DNA of 64,000 bases from contig OU015491.1 in NCBI GenBank assembly GCA_907164885.2, positions 117,883,431-117,947,430 of the forward strand. The letters are read 5' to 3'. A program made the translations under genes and the position numbers. A model generated the notes under the pieces. The model was not told the origin of the DNA. It searched no databases and saw only the letters and a list, made by a program, of their open reading frames with translations. Source of the stretch: Dolomedes plantarius (lineage: Eukaryota > Arthropoda > Arachnida > Araneae > Dolomedidae). This document shows, piece after piece, positions 45,923 to 59,272 of the stretch. Positions within the stretch are counted from its first letter, which is position 1; each line of letters begins with the position of its first letter.

Positions 45923-47076
45923 ACTGCATATAAATGGCTTAATTTACTTTCATTCGTCAGAACTTGTATTCAGAACGTAATCTCGTAATTCCTTTTTTTC
46001 ACTTTTAATTAGTGTTTGTTGAATAGGTTGAAGTACCCTTTAATTTCTTGGAAAATAAATAACAAGAACTAATTTAAAAAAAAACAACAATTTTTATCCA
46101 TTTCAACTGTCCTTAAGAGTTAAAATTCAAATATTTAACTTCCCTTATAAACGTCATTTTTTATCTATTTAATTTTCAATAGTTTCTTATCTAATGTTTT
46201 CAAAATATTTAAAATACTTCTATAAAAATACAAAAAAACGCTTATTCTTACATTCAAGACATTCAAAAATTTCTCTGGTCTGTCGATATTCTTTTTTTGA
46301 GAGGTGGAAATGAAATATTCTCTTTTTTTTCGATATATTGATTGTCATTTTGACATTCGAAAATCATTGCCTTATCAGCTCTGAAGTTATTCGAGTGTCT
46401 TATGCCGTTTTTTAACTCACTGATTCAAGTAGTTTAAAGAATCAATATTTATGCAGCTTAGCGAAAAAGGAAATGCAAAATTACATCTCTCAGTCTTAAA
46501 CAATCTAAACATTTTGGTTTTTTAAAAAAGCAGAGTGCGTTTAATGGTGTTCCTTCAAACAAGATAAAAAGTGTTCCTAATTTTTTACTTTAAACGTATT
46601 AGATAAAGTCTGAAATTACTCACAGATCTGAAATCATTTATAATACAATGTGAACTGGAAAACGATGGACTACTTGAAGTTTCTTCGGAAAATTGAATTT
46701 TAAATGCTGGACAATATATTTTGTTTCAAAATTATTTGGAGGAAGAAGCTTATGATGCAGTTAAATTTATTGAAGATTAATTTTTGAAATCGATACTCTT
46801 AAAGTTTATGAAACTTAATGAAAACAAGTTTTTTAATACGTTTTGGAATACCTTTAAGAGACATCTCTTTAATAATTCACTAAAGGTAACATATGTAAGG
46901 ACAGAACTCTCATTAGATTGTTAGTTTAAAATGGATACTAAAGGAAAAGGTAACTTATTAGCAATATTTTTTCTTTAGTATCAATAATGCTGATAGATCA
47001 AATTGTGTATCTTTGAATCGTCTCATCTTTCTGTTGTTACTTCTGTATATCTGAAGAAAGATTTTGTTAATTAACT

Positions 47077-47080
<4 letters not shown>
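45923..47080. other. AT-rich DNA, nothing recognised
   Basis: No supported feature. Confidence 0.5.

Positions 47081-47148
<68 letters not shown>
47081..47148. repeat. (CA)n/(TA)n compound microsatellite
   Basis: CACA dinucleotides 47081-47118 followed by TA dinucleotides. Confidence 0.95.
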
Positions 47149-47479
47149 AGAGAGTTGTAAATAAAGTAGTGGCAACGTCACCCAGAAAGTCGTAGAACAT
47201 CGGGCATGCTCAAACAGGATATCGGAGGCGTGAGGTGGAGTTGTTGTCGATGTGTAGAGTACATAAAACCATAGATACAGTAGAAAGGGTAGTTGCTGCG
47301 TGATGTTGAAGTGGACAGTGTCGTCTCACAGGTAACACCGAAATTACTAATAATTCGGAATTGGCTAACATTATGAATAAGGGTACCGGATATCGTATCG
47401 GGTATAGTGAAAATGTTTACCCAATCTTTGAAAAAAATTCAGATCATTTTTCAGGTTTTATACGGCTATTAAATTTAGT

Positions 47480-48480
47480 ATGCAACATGTCATATGCAAC
47501 AAGAATCATATGCAACAATATTTTATTATAAGATATGTGGACAAAGTCTCCTTAAACTACACCTTTATTTGTAGGAAATTCTATTGTGAGTATTTAGCAG
47601 CTATGTATCAAAATGTTAAGTTATACATCAGGCTGGATATTCCAGAACGTACTATTGTAAATCGTATAAAAGCCTTGTATCGTAAAGTAGGTTTGAATAT
47701 ACATAAAATTAAATTTCCGTATTTAGTCTTGATTCCCAAATTTCATAAAACTCCCGTGAAATTCAGAACTGTCACAATTGGATACAATACATATTTAAAA
47801 TTAGCTAACGATAAACTTCTGCAAATACTTAATAATGTTCTTGTTAAGCTGGTTTATGAAGGAGGTTATTTTGTTAAAAATAGTTACTCAGTTATGAAAC
47901 AATTAAAGGGTATTGGAATATAAGTAGTAAGTAATATGGTATAAAGGAAATTTAAAGTTACGATTTTACTGACTTATATAATTCTATTGATTTAAAAGAC
48001 CTCTATCAAATCGTTACTGGATTGTTTGAACAGTACGATTTAAAAGAATATATAACTTTCAATAAATATAGAGCTTTACTGGACTTAGTACTATATGAAA
48101 CAGTGTTGTATAATGGTACCAGTTTTTACAAGCATGTTCATAGAATACCAATGGGCGGAGGATGTTCGTCAGCTTTAGCTGATATATATTTACACTACTA
48201 TGACAGAGGAGTGATGCTTTTGAATAAGTTGCTATACTTTCGTTATGTTGATAACATTCTAGTATGTTTCAATAAAAATGTAACATCTCTCAGTTTTACT
48301 TTTTACCTAGCTAGTTTAGAGCTTGTAGAAAAAAATTGATAACACGGGTAGATTGGGTTTTCTGGATTTAAGTCTTTACATCGATAATCAAGAGAACATA
48401 TGCAGTTTATATGACGTATATACGTATATACAGTTTATATGACAAAGTAATTTTACTTTTGATACTGTCCGCATAATAGC
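47480..48480 (+). pseudogene. Penelope-like reverse transcriptase pseudogene
   Basis: Two frames belong to one RT. The first (47480-47923) has FPYLVLIPKFHKTPVKFRTV, the early RT motif of this type, then stops. The second, extended upstream to 47962, has motif A DFTDLYNSIDLKDLYQIV, motif B HRIPMGGGCSSALADIYL and motif C FRYVDNILVCF, where Asn replaces the second catalytic Asp of YxDD. Beyond the stop near 48337, GRLGFLDLSLYIDN continues the family pattern. The PMGGxCSSxLADIYLxxY motif is what I associate with Penelope-like or related elements rather than common LINEs; no GIY-YIG endonuclease was found. The 5' and 3' limits are undefined. Confidence 0.7.
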
Positions 48481-49230
48481 ATGGGAGTGTGACGTACACA
48501 AAAATATAAACGTAATATTATTGTTAATTATTTGATAAGATGCAGTAGATTACATTCTAATGATATGGAAATGAACATCAATTTAAAAAAAATACATGAG
48601 TGTGGCAAGTGATAAAGGATTTCCACGTAATTTCCTAAACAATATTCTAACGCAGTATTTTGGTTTGAATAACTGTGACATTGGTGGAGGAGTTACTAAT
48701 GGACTTTGTCTATAGGAACTGTTGTATAAGAGGTCTTTTGGCTTGTGTGTAGTGGGATTTAGGCTTTGTATTCTTTGTTGTGTGTAGAGATTGTAGTTAT
48801 TAGTCTTGCTTTTGCAATCTATTCCTTTATTTATTGGTTATGTTCTTTTATAATATAGGTTTGTGGAATTGTAGCCGACGTCCGGGAGTGTTGCCTGGGC
48901 ACAAAAACAAACATGTTTTAACTGGAGATGGGGGTCACAACTCCCCCCGGTCATTAGCTACAAGGCCTTCATTTCCTGATAGTTTTATTTTTTAATCTCT
49001 TATCACATGTTTTTCGTACAGTTATAGTAATACCTTCATGTTTCCTTTACTTCCTGTTTTACTATCTCTTATATGTATATATGAAAGAATAACGTTTCTC
49101 TTTATTAACTTTGTCCTATTGCAATAAAGCATTATCCCTCAATTTGACCCGAAATAATCTATTAGTTTTTCCCCTAAATCCACGTGCTGATAGGACTTAT
49201 GTAACGCGAAATGTTCTAGAAGCCATGACG
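48481..49230. other. possible 3' remains of the Penelope-like element
   Basis: Scattered fragments in changing frames near 48480-48670 look like continued RT C-terminus. 48860-48960 is GC-richer. AATAAA at 49125. No firm boundary. Confidence 0.35.
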
Positions 49231-49289
49231 AAATGTGGCATGATGATCAGGTGTCAATTTCTAACCAATCAGGAAAGTTAAATGCACCG

Positions 49290-49510
49290 ACTCAAGGGCA
49301 TCCAACTAGGTTTTTAACGGGTACTTGTTTCGCTGTGGTCAGAAAAACATGTAGCGCTCGCGGTCCGTTTTGCCGCAGCTTTGCCGCTGGCAGGGGACCC
49401 CGTTTCCCACTAGCCGCGATGTGCCTTTTGCGTCCTGCTCTAGTCTGACAAATATGTCGCAGTGTTGCACTGTCGGGAATTTTCCCGAAAAAAGCGATCT
49501 GTAAAAATGT
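49290..49510. other. GC-rich, CpG-containing island of unknown nature
   Basis: Contrasts strongly with the AT-rich surroundings and contains GCCGCAGCTTTGCCGCTGGC and several CpG. Frames on both strands (49233-49448 plus, 49292-49672 minus) lack domains. Probably an old repeat fragment. Confidence 0.35.
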
Positions 49511-49546
49511 TTGATGTACGGATGTCCAGCGAGAAACTACTTTGCA

Positions 49547-49553
49547 ATATATA

Positions 49554-49608
<55 letters not shown>
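49547..49608. repeat. (AT)n microsatellite
   Basis: About 27 dinucleotides after ATATATGCATAT. Confidence 0.95.
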
Positions 49609-49612
<4 letters not shown>

Positions 49613-49715
49613 CAAATTATAGGATAAATACAAATATATTGCATTACATCTTAATGTGAGTCTTACGCTCAAGCGTCGATTTCAAGGTGTCTTATAAATT
49701 CATTAAAAGCAAGAG

Positions 49716-50033
49716 TCATAAAAATAAGACTTGAGAACCCATTACAATATGTAATGGAATACACATTTTGGTCAAAAACGTACGATAAAAGTTTTCTCCA
49801 ATGCAATGGAACAAGATGTGCTCAAAAGTTTTTTCCTCCACTTGACAAACAAGACTTTTTCTCGAATCCGCGAGACGAAAGCGGTCAAAGTGGGCTTGGG
49901 TAACTATCTGGCCGATTCTAGTTCTAGCTGTAAAGCAGTAGCTGTCTAGATGTAGTAGCAAATTCTCTAGAAACTTTTTGGAAGTAAGTATGGTAGTGTA
50001 ATTGTTCAAGAAAGCGATTGAAGTAACGAGCAC
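49716..50033 (-). pseudogene. LINE ORF2 C-terminal fragment
   Basis: Minus strand encodes TARTRIGQIVTQAHFDRFRL, then ADSRKSLVCQVEEKTFEHILFHC. This resembles the region downstream of the reverse transcriptase in non-LTR elements, with the C-x2-E-x3-T-x2-H-x4-C pattern (normally CxCG...T.EH.lf.C). Endonuclease and RT are absent. The clade (Jockey, CR1 or R1-like) cannot be decided from ~100 residues. Confidence 0.6.
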
Positions 50034-50094
50034 TTCCAGTGTTTATCTAAGACGAACATCAAAGATCTCTAGCCCTTGTCTTGGCTTTACTTAA

Positions 50095-50515
50095 AGCTGA
50101 TGTGTACTAACCCTATTGGATTCGTTCATCTTAATGTTGACCTATGGAGAAAATGTGTCCAAGGACTGCCGACTTGGATTTAAAGATTTTTTTTAAAATT
50201 GCACTCCGTAATAGAGAAAGAAATTTTACACCTTTGGGGCATCTTTCGTTTAAAAAAAATGCAAATATTATTTTAAAATTTAAATTACTCTTTTGGTAAG
50301 GAAACTTTGGTATAGTGTATTTTAAACGCTCATCAATTCCTTTCGTGAACGAAATTTATAAAATGAATCCTGTTGCAAGGTGCAGAAAAGTTCTGGATAT
50401 CTGAAAATACCATTTTTATTGGATTATCAGAATTTATGTAGCTGTAAATATGATGCAAAATTTCTTTATAGTTAACATTGAGGTGAGCAAATCCAATTGG
50501 GTTACACAGTAGCCT
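50095..50515. mobile_element. long-TIR MITE family, copy C
   Basis: Begins AGCTGATGTGTACTAACCCT after TTAA (50091-50094) and ends with ATTGGGTTACACAGTAGCCTT. The inner TIR carries ATTCGTTCATCTTAATGTTG. The right flank TGAG no longer matches TTAA. The interior shares AAAGAAATTTTACACCTTTG with copies A (15716 region) and, inverted, B. Confidence 0.85.
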
Positions 50516-50519
50516 TGAG

Positions 50520-52118
50520 CACTTGAGAAGGCGACCTTGGAAGATGACACTGGACCCGTTTCTGAAGACAATTTTCCAGCTTGTAAGCTGTAATACCAAT
50601 ATATTGATTATAATACATTTGATTCCATCTGTATTATGTTCTAAATTCTCTTCGAGAAGGGAAAAATAAAAAGCAGTGAAAAACTATGTCTTCCACATTC
50701 ACGCGCGTGAGTAAATTTTCTCCGGAGGAAGAGTATTGAAATCAACAAATAATATAAAAATCATATTTTCCACTTAAAGATTTTTTCATCCAAATTTATT
50801 TCGTTTGAAGTAATAGATTTTGGGATAAAAAAAAAACTAAACTCCGTAAAATAATATTAACGTGCTTAGATTTTTGTATTTCATAAAAAAATATGCTGCC
50901 CTTTAAGCAGAAAGTAAAAAAAAGAGTAGCAGTAAAATAATCCCATGTTAGAAGGTCTGCAAAAACAAATATAATAACTTTAAGATGCATGCATGTATTT
51001 TTCTGTAAACGGTATTTCGTATTCCTTAAAAGTGACGATTATGATGCAAGAGCTTTTAGAAAGGGTATTTTCTCGGATTATTGAAAATCTTTAAAGAGAT
51101 GGTATTAACAATTTATGAGCTCTACAACATTTTGAAAAACATTCATACATTTTAAGAATTTTTCACTTCGAAGTCACTTTTTATTGCATTTGTTTTTTTT
51201 TCTTGTAAAGTGTAAGTTATTTGTAAAAAGTAGGAAAAAAATATTTAAGATTGAGAACTCAGTCATTGAAAAATATTCTTTTCCAAGTCTAGTCGTATAT
51301 AAATATATATATATGAAAAACTCTTAATTTCTTTTTTCAACCAGAGTGTCTTATTCGAGAATGTATTTTAATTTAAAAGCTTCATGATAAATGCAATTAA
51401 TGGCACTAGTTTTATTTTTGTCATGTTTTTAATGAAGACTTCTAGCGAGTATAATCCACGTGTACTAACACGTACTCAAAAAATGTGTTTAAAAGCAAAA
51501 ACTGCTTTATTTCGGCATTTGCCGATTTGTGCTATTTATACTAGACGAAATACAGCTGGAGGTAAACTATGAAATTACATAAAAGCTAACGTGTTTAACT
51601 TGTGAAAAGTCTACTCTGCATTTAATGTTACGATCTAATGAAAATATTATTATTATTAATTATTTGACAATAATTATTTCAGAAATGGTTGCTTAATTTT
51701 TTGAGCACAAAGTCTTTTATTGCTACACGATAGCTTATTCTAAGCTAGTTCAAAAGAGAGTATATTTCCGTACCTTTTACAACTTTAAGACTCTTCAAAT
51801 TTACAAAAAAAAATTATTTATTGGAAGAATATCCATTTAAAAAACTTTGCATTTTCCTTGATGTTTGTTTTTCCTTTTAAGTGTTGTTATAAAGTTAAAC
51901 GTAAAAGATGCAGAAATACCGACAGATTGCTCAACAAATTCTTTGAAATTTTAAGACCTCTTGTCGGCATTTAAAAATCACAATAAAAACACGGTCGGCG
52001 GTTTTCTACTATAATACTTCTTATAATAAAATTTCGTCGCATAACAAAAACTTGAAATTATGAAATTGCAAATGACCCTTAAGCAATAATGAGTATTTGA
52101 TGATGAATAAATAGATAT
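50520..52118. other. AT-rich DNA, nothing recognised
   Basis: Only short frames; no supported feature. Confidence 0.5.
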
Positions 52119-52450
52119 ATGGCCCTAGGTATTCAAGTATTAGAGCGTTGGTCTTCGGATTGCGGGGGCTCGGTTCTAATCCCGATGATTCTTTTAATTA
52201 TCTTAATGTATAGGCCGGATATAGACGCGTTATATCTGCAGACCGTAGAGACCTTCTATGAGGTCAGACAGGGTGTGAGAAGGTACGAACCCGAAAGATG
52301 TCACCAATGGAGGTACTCGGTCTAAATTGTGGTGGAAGCCTATTCACCGACAGGGATTTAATACCACAATACCTTATTTGCTATGTCGAACCTGTCTGAT
52401 GCAATGGAAATTGCAATAAATAGAAGCCCTACTTAACTGGCTTTCAGGGA
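52119..52450 (+). repeat. tRNA-derived SINE (family 3)
   Basis: Head 52122-52193 has A-box-like TTAGAGCGTTGG and a B box GGTTCTAATCCCG about 40 bp later, as in tRNA-derived promoters. A less AT-rich body of about 250 bp ends near GGCTTTCAGGGACC. The sequence differs from families 1 and 2. No poly(A) tail evident, so the 3' end is approximate. Confidence 0.6.
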
Positions 52451-53204
52451 CCTAAATTGTTTGGAAAAATATTTCTGTTTGACCTGAAGCAAATATTTCA
52501 TAAAACAATGTTAAAACAGACCACCGAAATGAAACGAAGGAAAATAAAAGGTCGTAAAAATTGACGGAGGTATTCTTAAATATTAACCACTATTTGGAAT
52601 CCTAAAGTAGTTAGAATACATTACACCATAGAAATACTTTATAAAGCATGAAGTAAGAACCTTTTCTTTTCATAATCCATGTAAGAAAATTATCTTTCTT
52701 TCAAAACCTGAAATGTTTTTCTGGGGTAAGAGAGCTTGTTTTGTGGTTACTACACGTATTTTTTTTCTCATACGCCCTCGTCTAGTTTTTGTCCCAGTCA
52801 ATAATTCTATGAGCGACGCCTGCTGTTACTATGAAGCCTGCTCATTTATAATGAACGTTGCAACACTGATAAATTGGTTTTTCCCCATGATTGAAAGTTT
52901 TTGCTTTATTGACAGATCCTTCATAGAACTTTGCCGAGAGGGAGATGGATTGGCTGTATCCTATACATTCACTTTCAGATTTATTTTTGCGTAGAATAAA
53001 AAATAATAGGACGCAATAAATAAATTATGTATTCTAAAAAAATTCCTAATAGAAGCGATAAACATATTTTGTTACCGAAGGATGAATGATAAATTACGGC
53101 CACAGTTTAACCCATAAGCCACGTATCTTTCGAAACAACTTTCTTGCAGAAAGGGAAACTGAACTTTGAGGTTTGGATGGTTTTGAAAGTTTTTAACGCT
53201 TTAG

Positions 53205-53207
<3 letters not shown>
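52451..53207. other. AT-rich DNA, nothing recognised
   Basis: A 93-codon plus-strand frame (52713-52994) is hydrophobic and Phe-rich but shows no family, signal sequence context or splice support. Confidence 0.45.
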
Positions 53208-53274
<67 letters not shown>

Positions 53275-53300
53275 TTACTTATTTATTTATTTATTCATTT
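53208..53300. repeat. (AT)n then (TTTA)n microsatellite
   Basis: AT dinucleotides 53208-53270 followed by TTTA/CTTA tetranucleotides to 53296; it abuts and probably replaced the left end of the Tc1-like element. Confidence 0.95.
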
Positions 53301-54685
53301 GTGAGGACTGAAGGAGGGATGATACAAACGTCAAATTCGCATAAAAGAAAGAAGATGCTGGGATGTGCAATAATTAGCATTTAAACGCAATCGAACGACG
53401 CAGGAGGGAGAAACGGCATCTCAAACTCTGCCTAAAAGGAATGTTACGTGCGGGTTTCTCATTCGAAAATCTCATTTGAATGCTGGTTGTTTGTGAGAAG
53501 ATTGTGTTATGCCTCGTATAAGAAGGAAAAACGGCTACCAGCACGTGTCAGAATTCTATAGCGGCAGGATCGTGGCCTATCGAGAATGCGGTTTATCGTT
53601 CCACGGTACTCGCATTGGACAGAATACAACGACTGTCATGTGAATATGGAATCGATGGGTTCAGGAGGGTCATACTGAACGCCGTACAAGATATCAACGG
53701 CCTTCCGTCTCTAATCCCATCTCTGTCCTGACGCTCGAGAGGACAGAGATGTTGTCAGATTGACCTTGCAGGATCGTATAGCCACCTCACGGACCTTGAG
53801 TCAGGAAATGGGCTTGTTTGCAGTACGATAAGTATCTGCAGGGACAGTACAATGGCGTCTGGGGCAGCACACAATGTCTGCACAGCGACCAATTATTGCG
53901 GCTTCCCTTGACACTGCAATACAAAGACGAGAGGCCACTGTGGTGAGCCAAACGACAAAACTGGATACTATAGGGGCACCACGCGGTCTTTTCAGCCGAG
54001 TCCCGGTTCTACGGGCAGCATCATGATGCCCATGTCCTCGTCTGGAGGCACCGAGGAGAACGCATGTGTCCTGCTTGCATTCGATATCATCACATGGCCA
54101 CTGCACCTGGTGTGACGGTATGGGCAGCCATTGGGTATGCTGAACACTTCTTCTTCGCGTCGTCGATAATCTGAACAGCCAGCGTTACATTTTTAAGATT
54201 TTAAGGCCGGTGGCTGTTTCTTATCTTCGAGGGTTCGGAAACGACATCTTTCAGCAAGATAACGCAAGACCGCATGTTGCCCGTCGTGTCCTGACCTACC
54301 TTGACACAGAGGGTGTTCGACTGTTGTCGTGGCCAGCACGATCCCAGATCTCTCACCCATTGAAAACATCTGCTCATGGGTTACTGAGAGACTAGGTCTC
54401 CACTGCTTTCCAGTCACTACGATTGATAAAGTGTGGCATAGACTTGAAGCAGCATGGAATGACTTTCCCTATCATCTAAAGCCAATTCGACTCGATGCCT
54501 TACCGGGTTAGAGCAGTTTTAGATTCCAGAAGCGGCAACTGTGTGTACTTATTTCGAACCCCGTATACCTCCAAATTGCCTACAAATGTAGGCATGTTTT
54601 CTTCCTACTATGCTGTATACGTATAATATGTAAAGTTTTGTTATTGCTTTCTTTCCCGGTGTTGCAATTTTAATAGCCAGCAGTG
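53300..54685 (+). mobile_element. Tc1-like transposon (CACTGCTGGC family), left end lost
   Basis: The right end (TAATAGCCAGCAGTG, 54671-54685, TA after it) is the inverse of the left end of the element at 62803 (CACTGCTGGCCACTG). Both encode the same transposase subfamily. The matching left end is missing and microsatellite lies there instead. Confidence 0.8.
53509..54511 (+). pseudogene. Tc1-like transposase pseudogene
   Basis: ATG at 53509 starts MPRIRRKNGYQ, then SEFYSGRIVAYRECGLSF, which closely parallels the protein at 63036 (SEFDRGRIVAYRDCGLSF). Stops appear from residue ~45. The first catalytic motif reads FSAESRF with Ala in place of Asp. The second is intact (FQQDNARPHVARRV, 54251 region), and after a frameshift the third has Glu (SPIENICSWV). 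The 3' part ends at the TAG at 54509-54511. Multiple frameshifts make this an older relative of the 62803 element. Confidence 0.88.
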
Positions 54686-54689
54686 TATA

Positions 54690-57600
54690 TACTGAACTTG
54701 TTTCACGGTATTTAGGTAGTAAATGCTTTTACGTTCACAGTCAAAATTGAGGTAAAACTATTGCCATAGCATTGTTGTTATTATCTTGTAATATCACCAA
54801 GCTCTAATACTTTTGCGATTTCTACAAACAAAATCAATTTACATCGCTTTTTACACAGTTATTTTATTTATGTTATACTCATAAACACCATTGTATCTAA
54901 TTATTCTACTATTATCAACATCATCACTTATTGTTGCCGTCCTTCAGAATTTCTTATTAACTTTCATATTGTATATAAAATTACTTATCAAGTTATATTC
55001 ATCCCCCTTTTAAAATCATATTCTTCAACATTACATTAGAAGTCTTATTCTTAAACAAAACCAACGTTTTAATTTTCTATCATCGCAACACGTTACTCCA
55101 CAGATGCAAGTAACTAGAAGTGTTGCCTGTCAGAGATTATCTAGACAAAATTGTAGCTCTTGAACAAAATTTATGGTATGCTTGCCAAATGACAACACTA
55201 CATAATGGATGTGTGTGTTTGTGATTAATTCCCAAATAGCATTCCCAAAATTTGTTCTCAACAAAATATTATCAAATAAAAAAAAATCTTAACAACACCT
55301 TACCTCACAGTTGGAAAGTAACTACACATAAGTGTTGCCTGTCAGAGATTATCTAGACAAAATTATGGGGCTTAAACAAAATTTATGGCATAATGACAAC
55401 ACTACATGATATCTCACCTCGGCTAGAATAGTGTTACAACTCCGAAATTTTTGATTTTGAGATAATTGCTCCAGAATGCTCTGTAAGTAGTGCTTCTCCG
55501 TCTCCTAGTACAAACACAAGGTCCTAAATGGCGCTTATTACCTTCATCCACAACTAGGAGGGGGAACTTACTCATTAGTGAAGAATGAAAATAAGATTTT
55601 TGTCAGTGCCGAATGTTGTTGTATTAAAATGTTCCCGTTATAAAAATTTTCATTAAATTTTATTTGGAAAATAAATTTGTATTTTTTTCTAACCTGCTGT
55701 TCATGTTATCATGGTTTTTTCTTTGTATTTTGAAAAGTTTAGAAAGTTGTGCATTACCATAAATATATGACAGTATTCCCTCAAGGATTTCAGTCCATGT
55801 TGACAAAATGAGGTTACTAGAAGAGAGTTATATCTTGTAATAAAAATTCAAAATCATGCTTTAAAAACTGAAAACAACTTTAATAGTATATAGTTTTGCC
55901 TTCTGAAGTGATTCTAACAATATGTTTCCCCAAATTATCACAGGCATTCATAAAACAAGAAATGAAATTTCGACATATATCTTCTTTAGCTCTTCCTGAA
56001 AATATGGCTATTTTGATATGTAATACTCTTCTAGCAGAGGTGCAATTTATGCGTGTGTGTGATTAATTCTCAAATAGCCTTCACAAAATTTGTTCTCAAT
56101 AAAACTTTACCATATAAAACAATCTAAATCAAATTAATTGGAGTTGATTCATAATAGCAAAAATAAAATGAAATTTCCAACAAAACAAAAAAAATCACCG
56201 TGGATAAATTTAATTAGTGAAGTTTGTAAAATGTACGTATAATCAGCATTATATCATGAACGAAAATCTTAAAATATAAAGTAAAAAATTAATATAGACT
56301 TCAATAAAATGAAATCAAAAATTGTAAACACATTTTTTATCACTAACATTCAAATTTATCCTTATTATTATCTGTAATTAATTCCATTCCTATAATAATC
56401 AGATATATCTTTAGCATTATTTATAACTAATTCTATTATTAATATTCAAATATATTTTCATTCACACCTATTATTATTATTATTCATATCTACTTTTATC
56501 ATTATTAGTACTCAAACTTACTTCATAATTCTCGCATAAGTAACTCTACAAATTTAAACTACACTTCAATTGATAAAAGAACCTATAAAACTGTTTCTAC
56601 AGTATTATCGACAATCTAAGAAAATTCATTGATTGCAATTGCCTTCTATCAGATACAAATGGGACCCAAACTTTTTGAATAGTTAAGTGTTTACCTTTAG
56701 GTTGATTTCATCTTGCTTTATGTAGCAATGAATTATGGAAAACATTTGTTCTATGTATTCATCAGACTACAAAGACATAAACAGCGAGGGAATGTAAAAA
56801 AATAAAAGTGAAAGAAGAAAAAAAAATTTGTATAATAAAATCTTAAACAATAGTTTCAAATTTCGAAAGTTTTAAAACTTTATTCCTTTTTTTTTACACA
56901 GTAAATCTGCATCATAAAAGTACCATACATATTAACTTTTTATGAATTTTATAATGTAAAGTTAAAACACGCTTCTAACTGCATGTTTTTAATTTTTGTT
57001 AATTACGACTCCAAATAAATCTGTATTTCTTACTTGTAGAATTTTTATGTCAGAAAAACATACAACAGTTTCTTGATTATTTTTAATTTGTTAGAAAATT
57101 AGCTTGCAATATAATAATTGCTATACACGAAAATTCCTGTTCCCCCAATTCTTTTAATCCTGTAATTTTTTAAATTCCATCTTAAAATCGGCTCTGTTGA
57201 AGGAAGTGTAAAGTTACTAAAATAGATTAAAATTGGATCAAAATTTCTTGGAAAACCAGAGGAGGGGATGCTGTAGGATTAATCTACTGATATTTTGTCT
57301 TTATTCAATTGTTGGCTAAGGAATTGTTGAAATTTTTCAACTGTCTGTTACCAATAAATAGCACATTGTATTGATGAAAAAACGATATGATGATATTATG
57401 ATAAGTAGTGAAATAAACCAAAATCATCAATTGAACCCAATTTACGCAGTTTCAAAAGTAATGCATTTATATTGGTTTTCTAAGTCTGTTGTAAAAATTT
57501 CAATTTGTACCTCTTATTTTTCATTTAACATTAAATACTTACAAATTGTTTTCAAGACTTTTAATAGCTAAAATTTTGAATTAAAAAACTCTTGTATCTT

Positions 57601-58313
57601 GATCTGTCATGTTAAGAAAAAAGAAAAGTTTTGAAAAGGAAATGCTTGAGGACAAAGAATAATTGTAAGAGCGGAACAAAAATTTTTCTGTAATTCTGAA
57701 AACTAAGACTTGAGATTTTAAGGAGTATGGATCACTGGTATATAAGGATACAAGAACAGAAAATAAAGGAATAGATATGAAATCAGAGAACCCACAAACA
57801 TATTTCTCTTCTTCGAATTTTGTAATTTATTATCAAGTATCTGAAAAGTTTTGTTTGATAGGTTGACAAGAACAATATACTCGTGTTTTTGAGCCCGATG
57901 TCAAAGACTTGTGTATTTTCTGGAAATTTTTCAAGAACGACGTTGTTTTGAAAAGAAGATTCGAAATTTTTTTTCTTTTTAGTTTGGGCAAAACAACATA
58001 TCCGTGTATTGGAAGTTGTTAATAAAAATACTTAAGTTTTTAAATACATAAGTGTGCATTGAAGGATTGAAAATAAACAAAAAATAAACAATCATGTAAC
58101 TTTTACAATAAAAAATTAATATGATCAGTATCAGTGAAAACGATTCAAAATAGTGTAAAACAAAAAAAATTTGGTTACTTCATGATAAATATATGATTAA
58201 AAAAATAGAACGGATTTTCTTGTTTCTGTATAATCTACTTTAACTCTGGAGCTAGTTTCTTGTTGACTCTTCTAGATTACCGAGGAATTTGTTTGTGCTC
58301 CTATAGAGTTAAC
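54690..58313. other. AT-rich stretch with dispersed direct repeats, no gene
   Basis: Two copies of a ~95-bp segment (55108-55200 and 55317-55410; shared AAGTGTTGCCTGTCAGAGAT and ATGACAACACTACAT) and two of a ~75-bp segment (55203-55280 and 56050-56128; shared GTGATTAATTC and AAAATTTGTTCTCAA) indicate old duplications. Nothing codes. Confidence 0.6.
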
Positions 58314-59106
58314 TAGCTGAAAACCCGTACTTTGTTACGGAGTACATTCAAATTAAATACAACGGTCAATGTATGCAATTAATGCCAAAATAAATAAATA
58401 AATATATATATGAATAATAAATACAACGTTCAATGTATACAACTGATGTGAAAAAAACAAAAAAATATATTTTTAAAAAAAATTGTAAGACATATTTTTA
58501 TAGACAAAATAATGTAGAAGAAAATATTCTAATCAAATCGAATAGGACATACTAAAGAGTACAGTACAGTTAATATAGTACAGTTTGAGGAACATATCTT
58601 TTACTGCATTTTAATATTTTTTGGATAATGTCCAATCGTCTGCCGCATTAGCAAGGGAAAAAATATTTTTTCGTCTATTTCATTGTTATGGACGTGACGA
58701 TAAATTTATTTAGATAGTACCAGAAAAAAAATCACATGATCAGCATTTAATAAATTAAATTCTAAAATTTCATCTTTAAAAATTCACCAAAAATCAGAAA
58801 ATGGAGGTAAATATTCGAAAAAAATTTCATTTTAAAGGAATTTTTATGATCTTAATCGTGATGTAAATTTCATAACCTTCAAATTATTACTTTAAATGTA
58901 AACTTAAAAAAAGTTACTAAAACAGATTAAAAATTTAATCTAAAAAAATCTAAGAAGAATTTTTTTTTAATCTTTCTTAGTGCACCCCTACACCATAAGA
59001 AGAATCGCCATGAAAAAATTCGGCCCTTTAGGTCCAGCGGTTTGGTCTGTGCGTTGAATGTCAGTCAGTCAGTCAGTCAGTTACGGAACTGTTTTATATG
59101 TATAGA
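58314..59106 (-). mobile_element. Helentron-like unit 1 of the array
   Basis: Longest unit; contains an extra ~110-bp AT-rich stretch near 58505-58620 absent from the others. Its terminus GTACTTTGTTACGGAG is slightly altered from the family GCACTTCGCTACGGAG. Confidence 0.75.
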
Positions 59107-59272
59107 CTAACTGAAAACCCGCACTTCGCTACGGAGTACATTCAAATTAAATACAACGGTCAATGTATGCAATTAATGCCAAAAAAAAAAATAAATATAT
59201 ATATATATATATATTTATTTATAATAAATACGACGATCAATATATACAATTGATGTAGAAAAAATATATATA

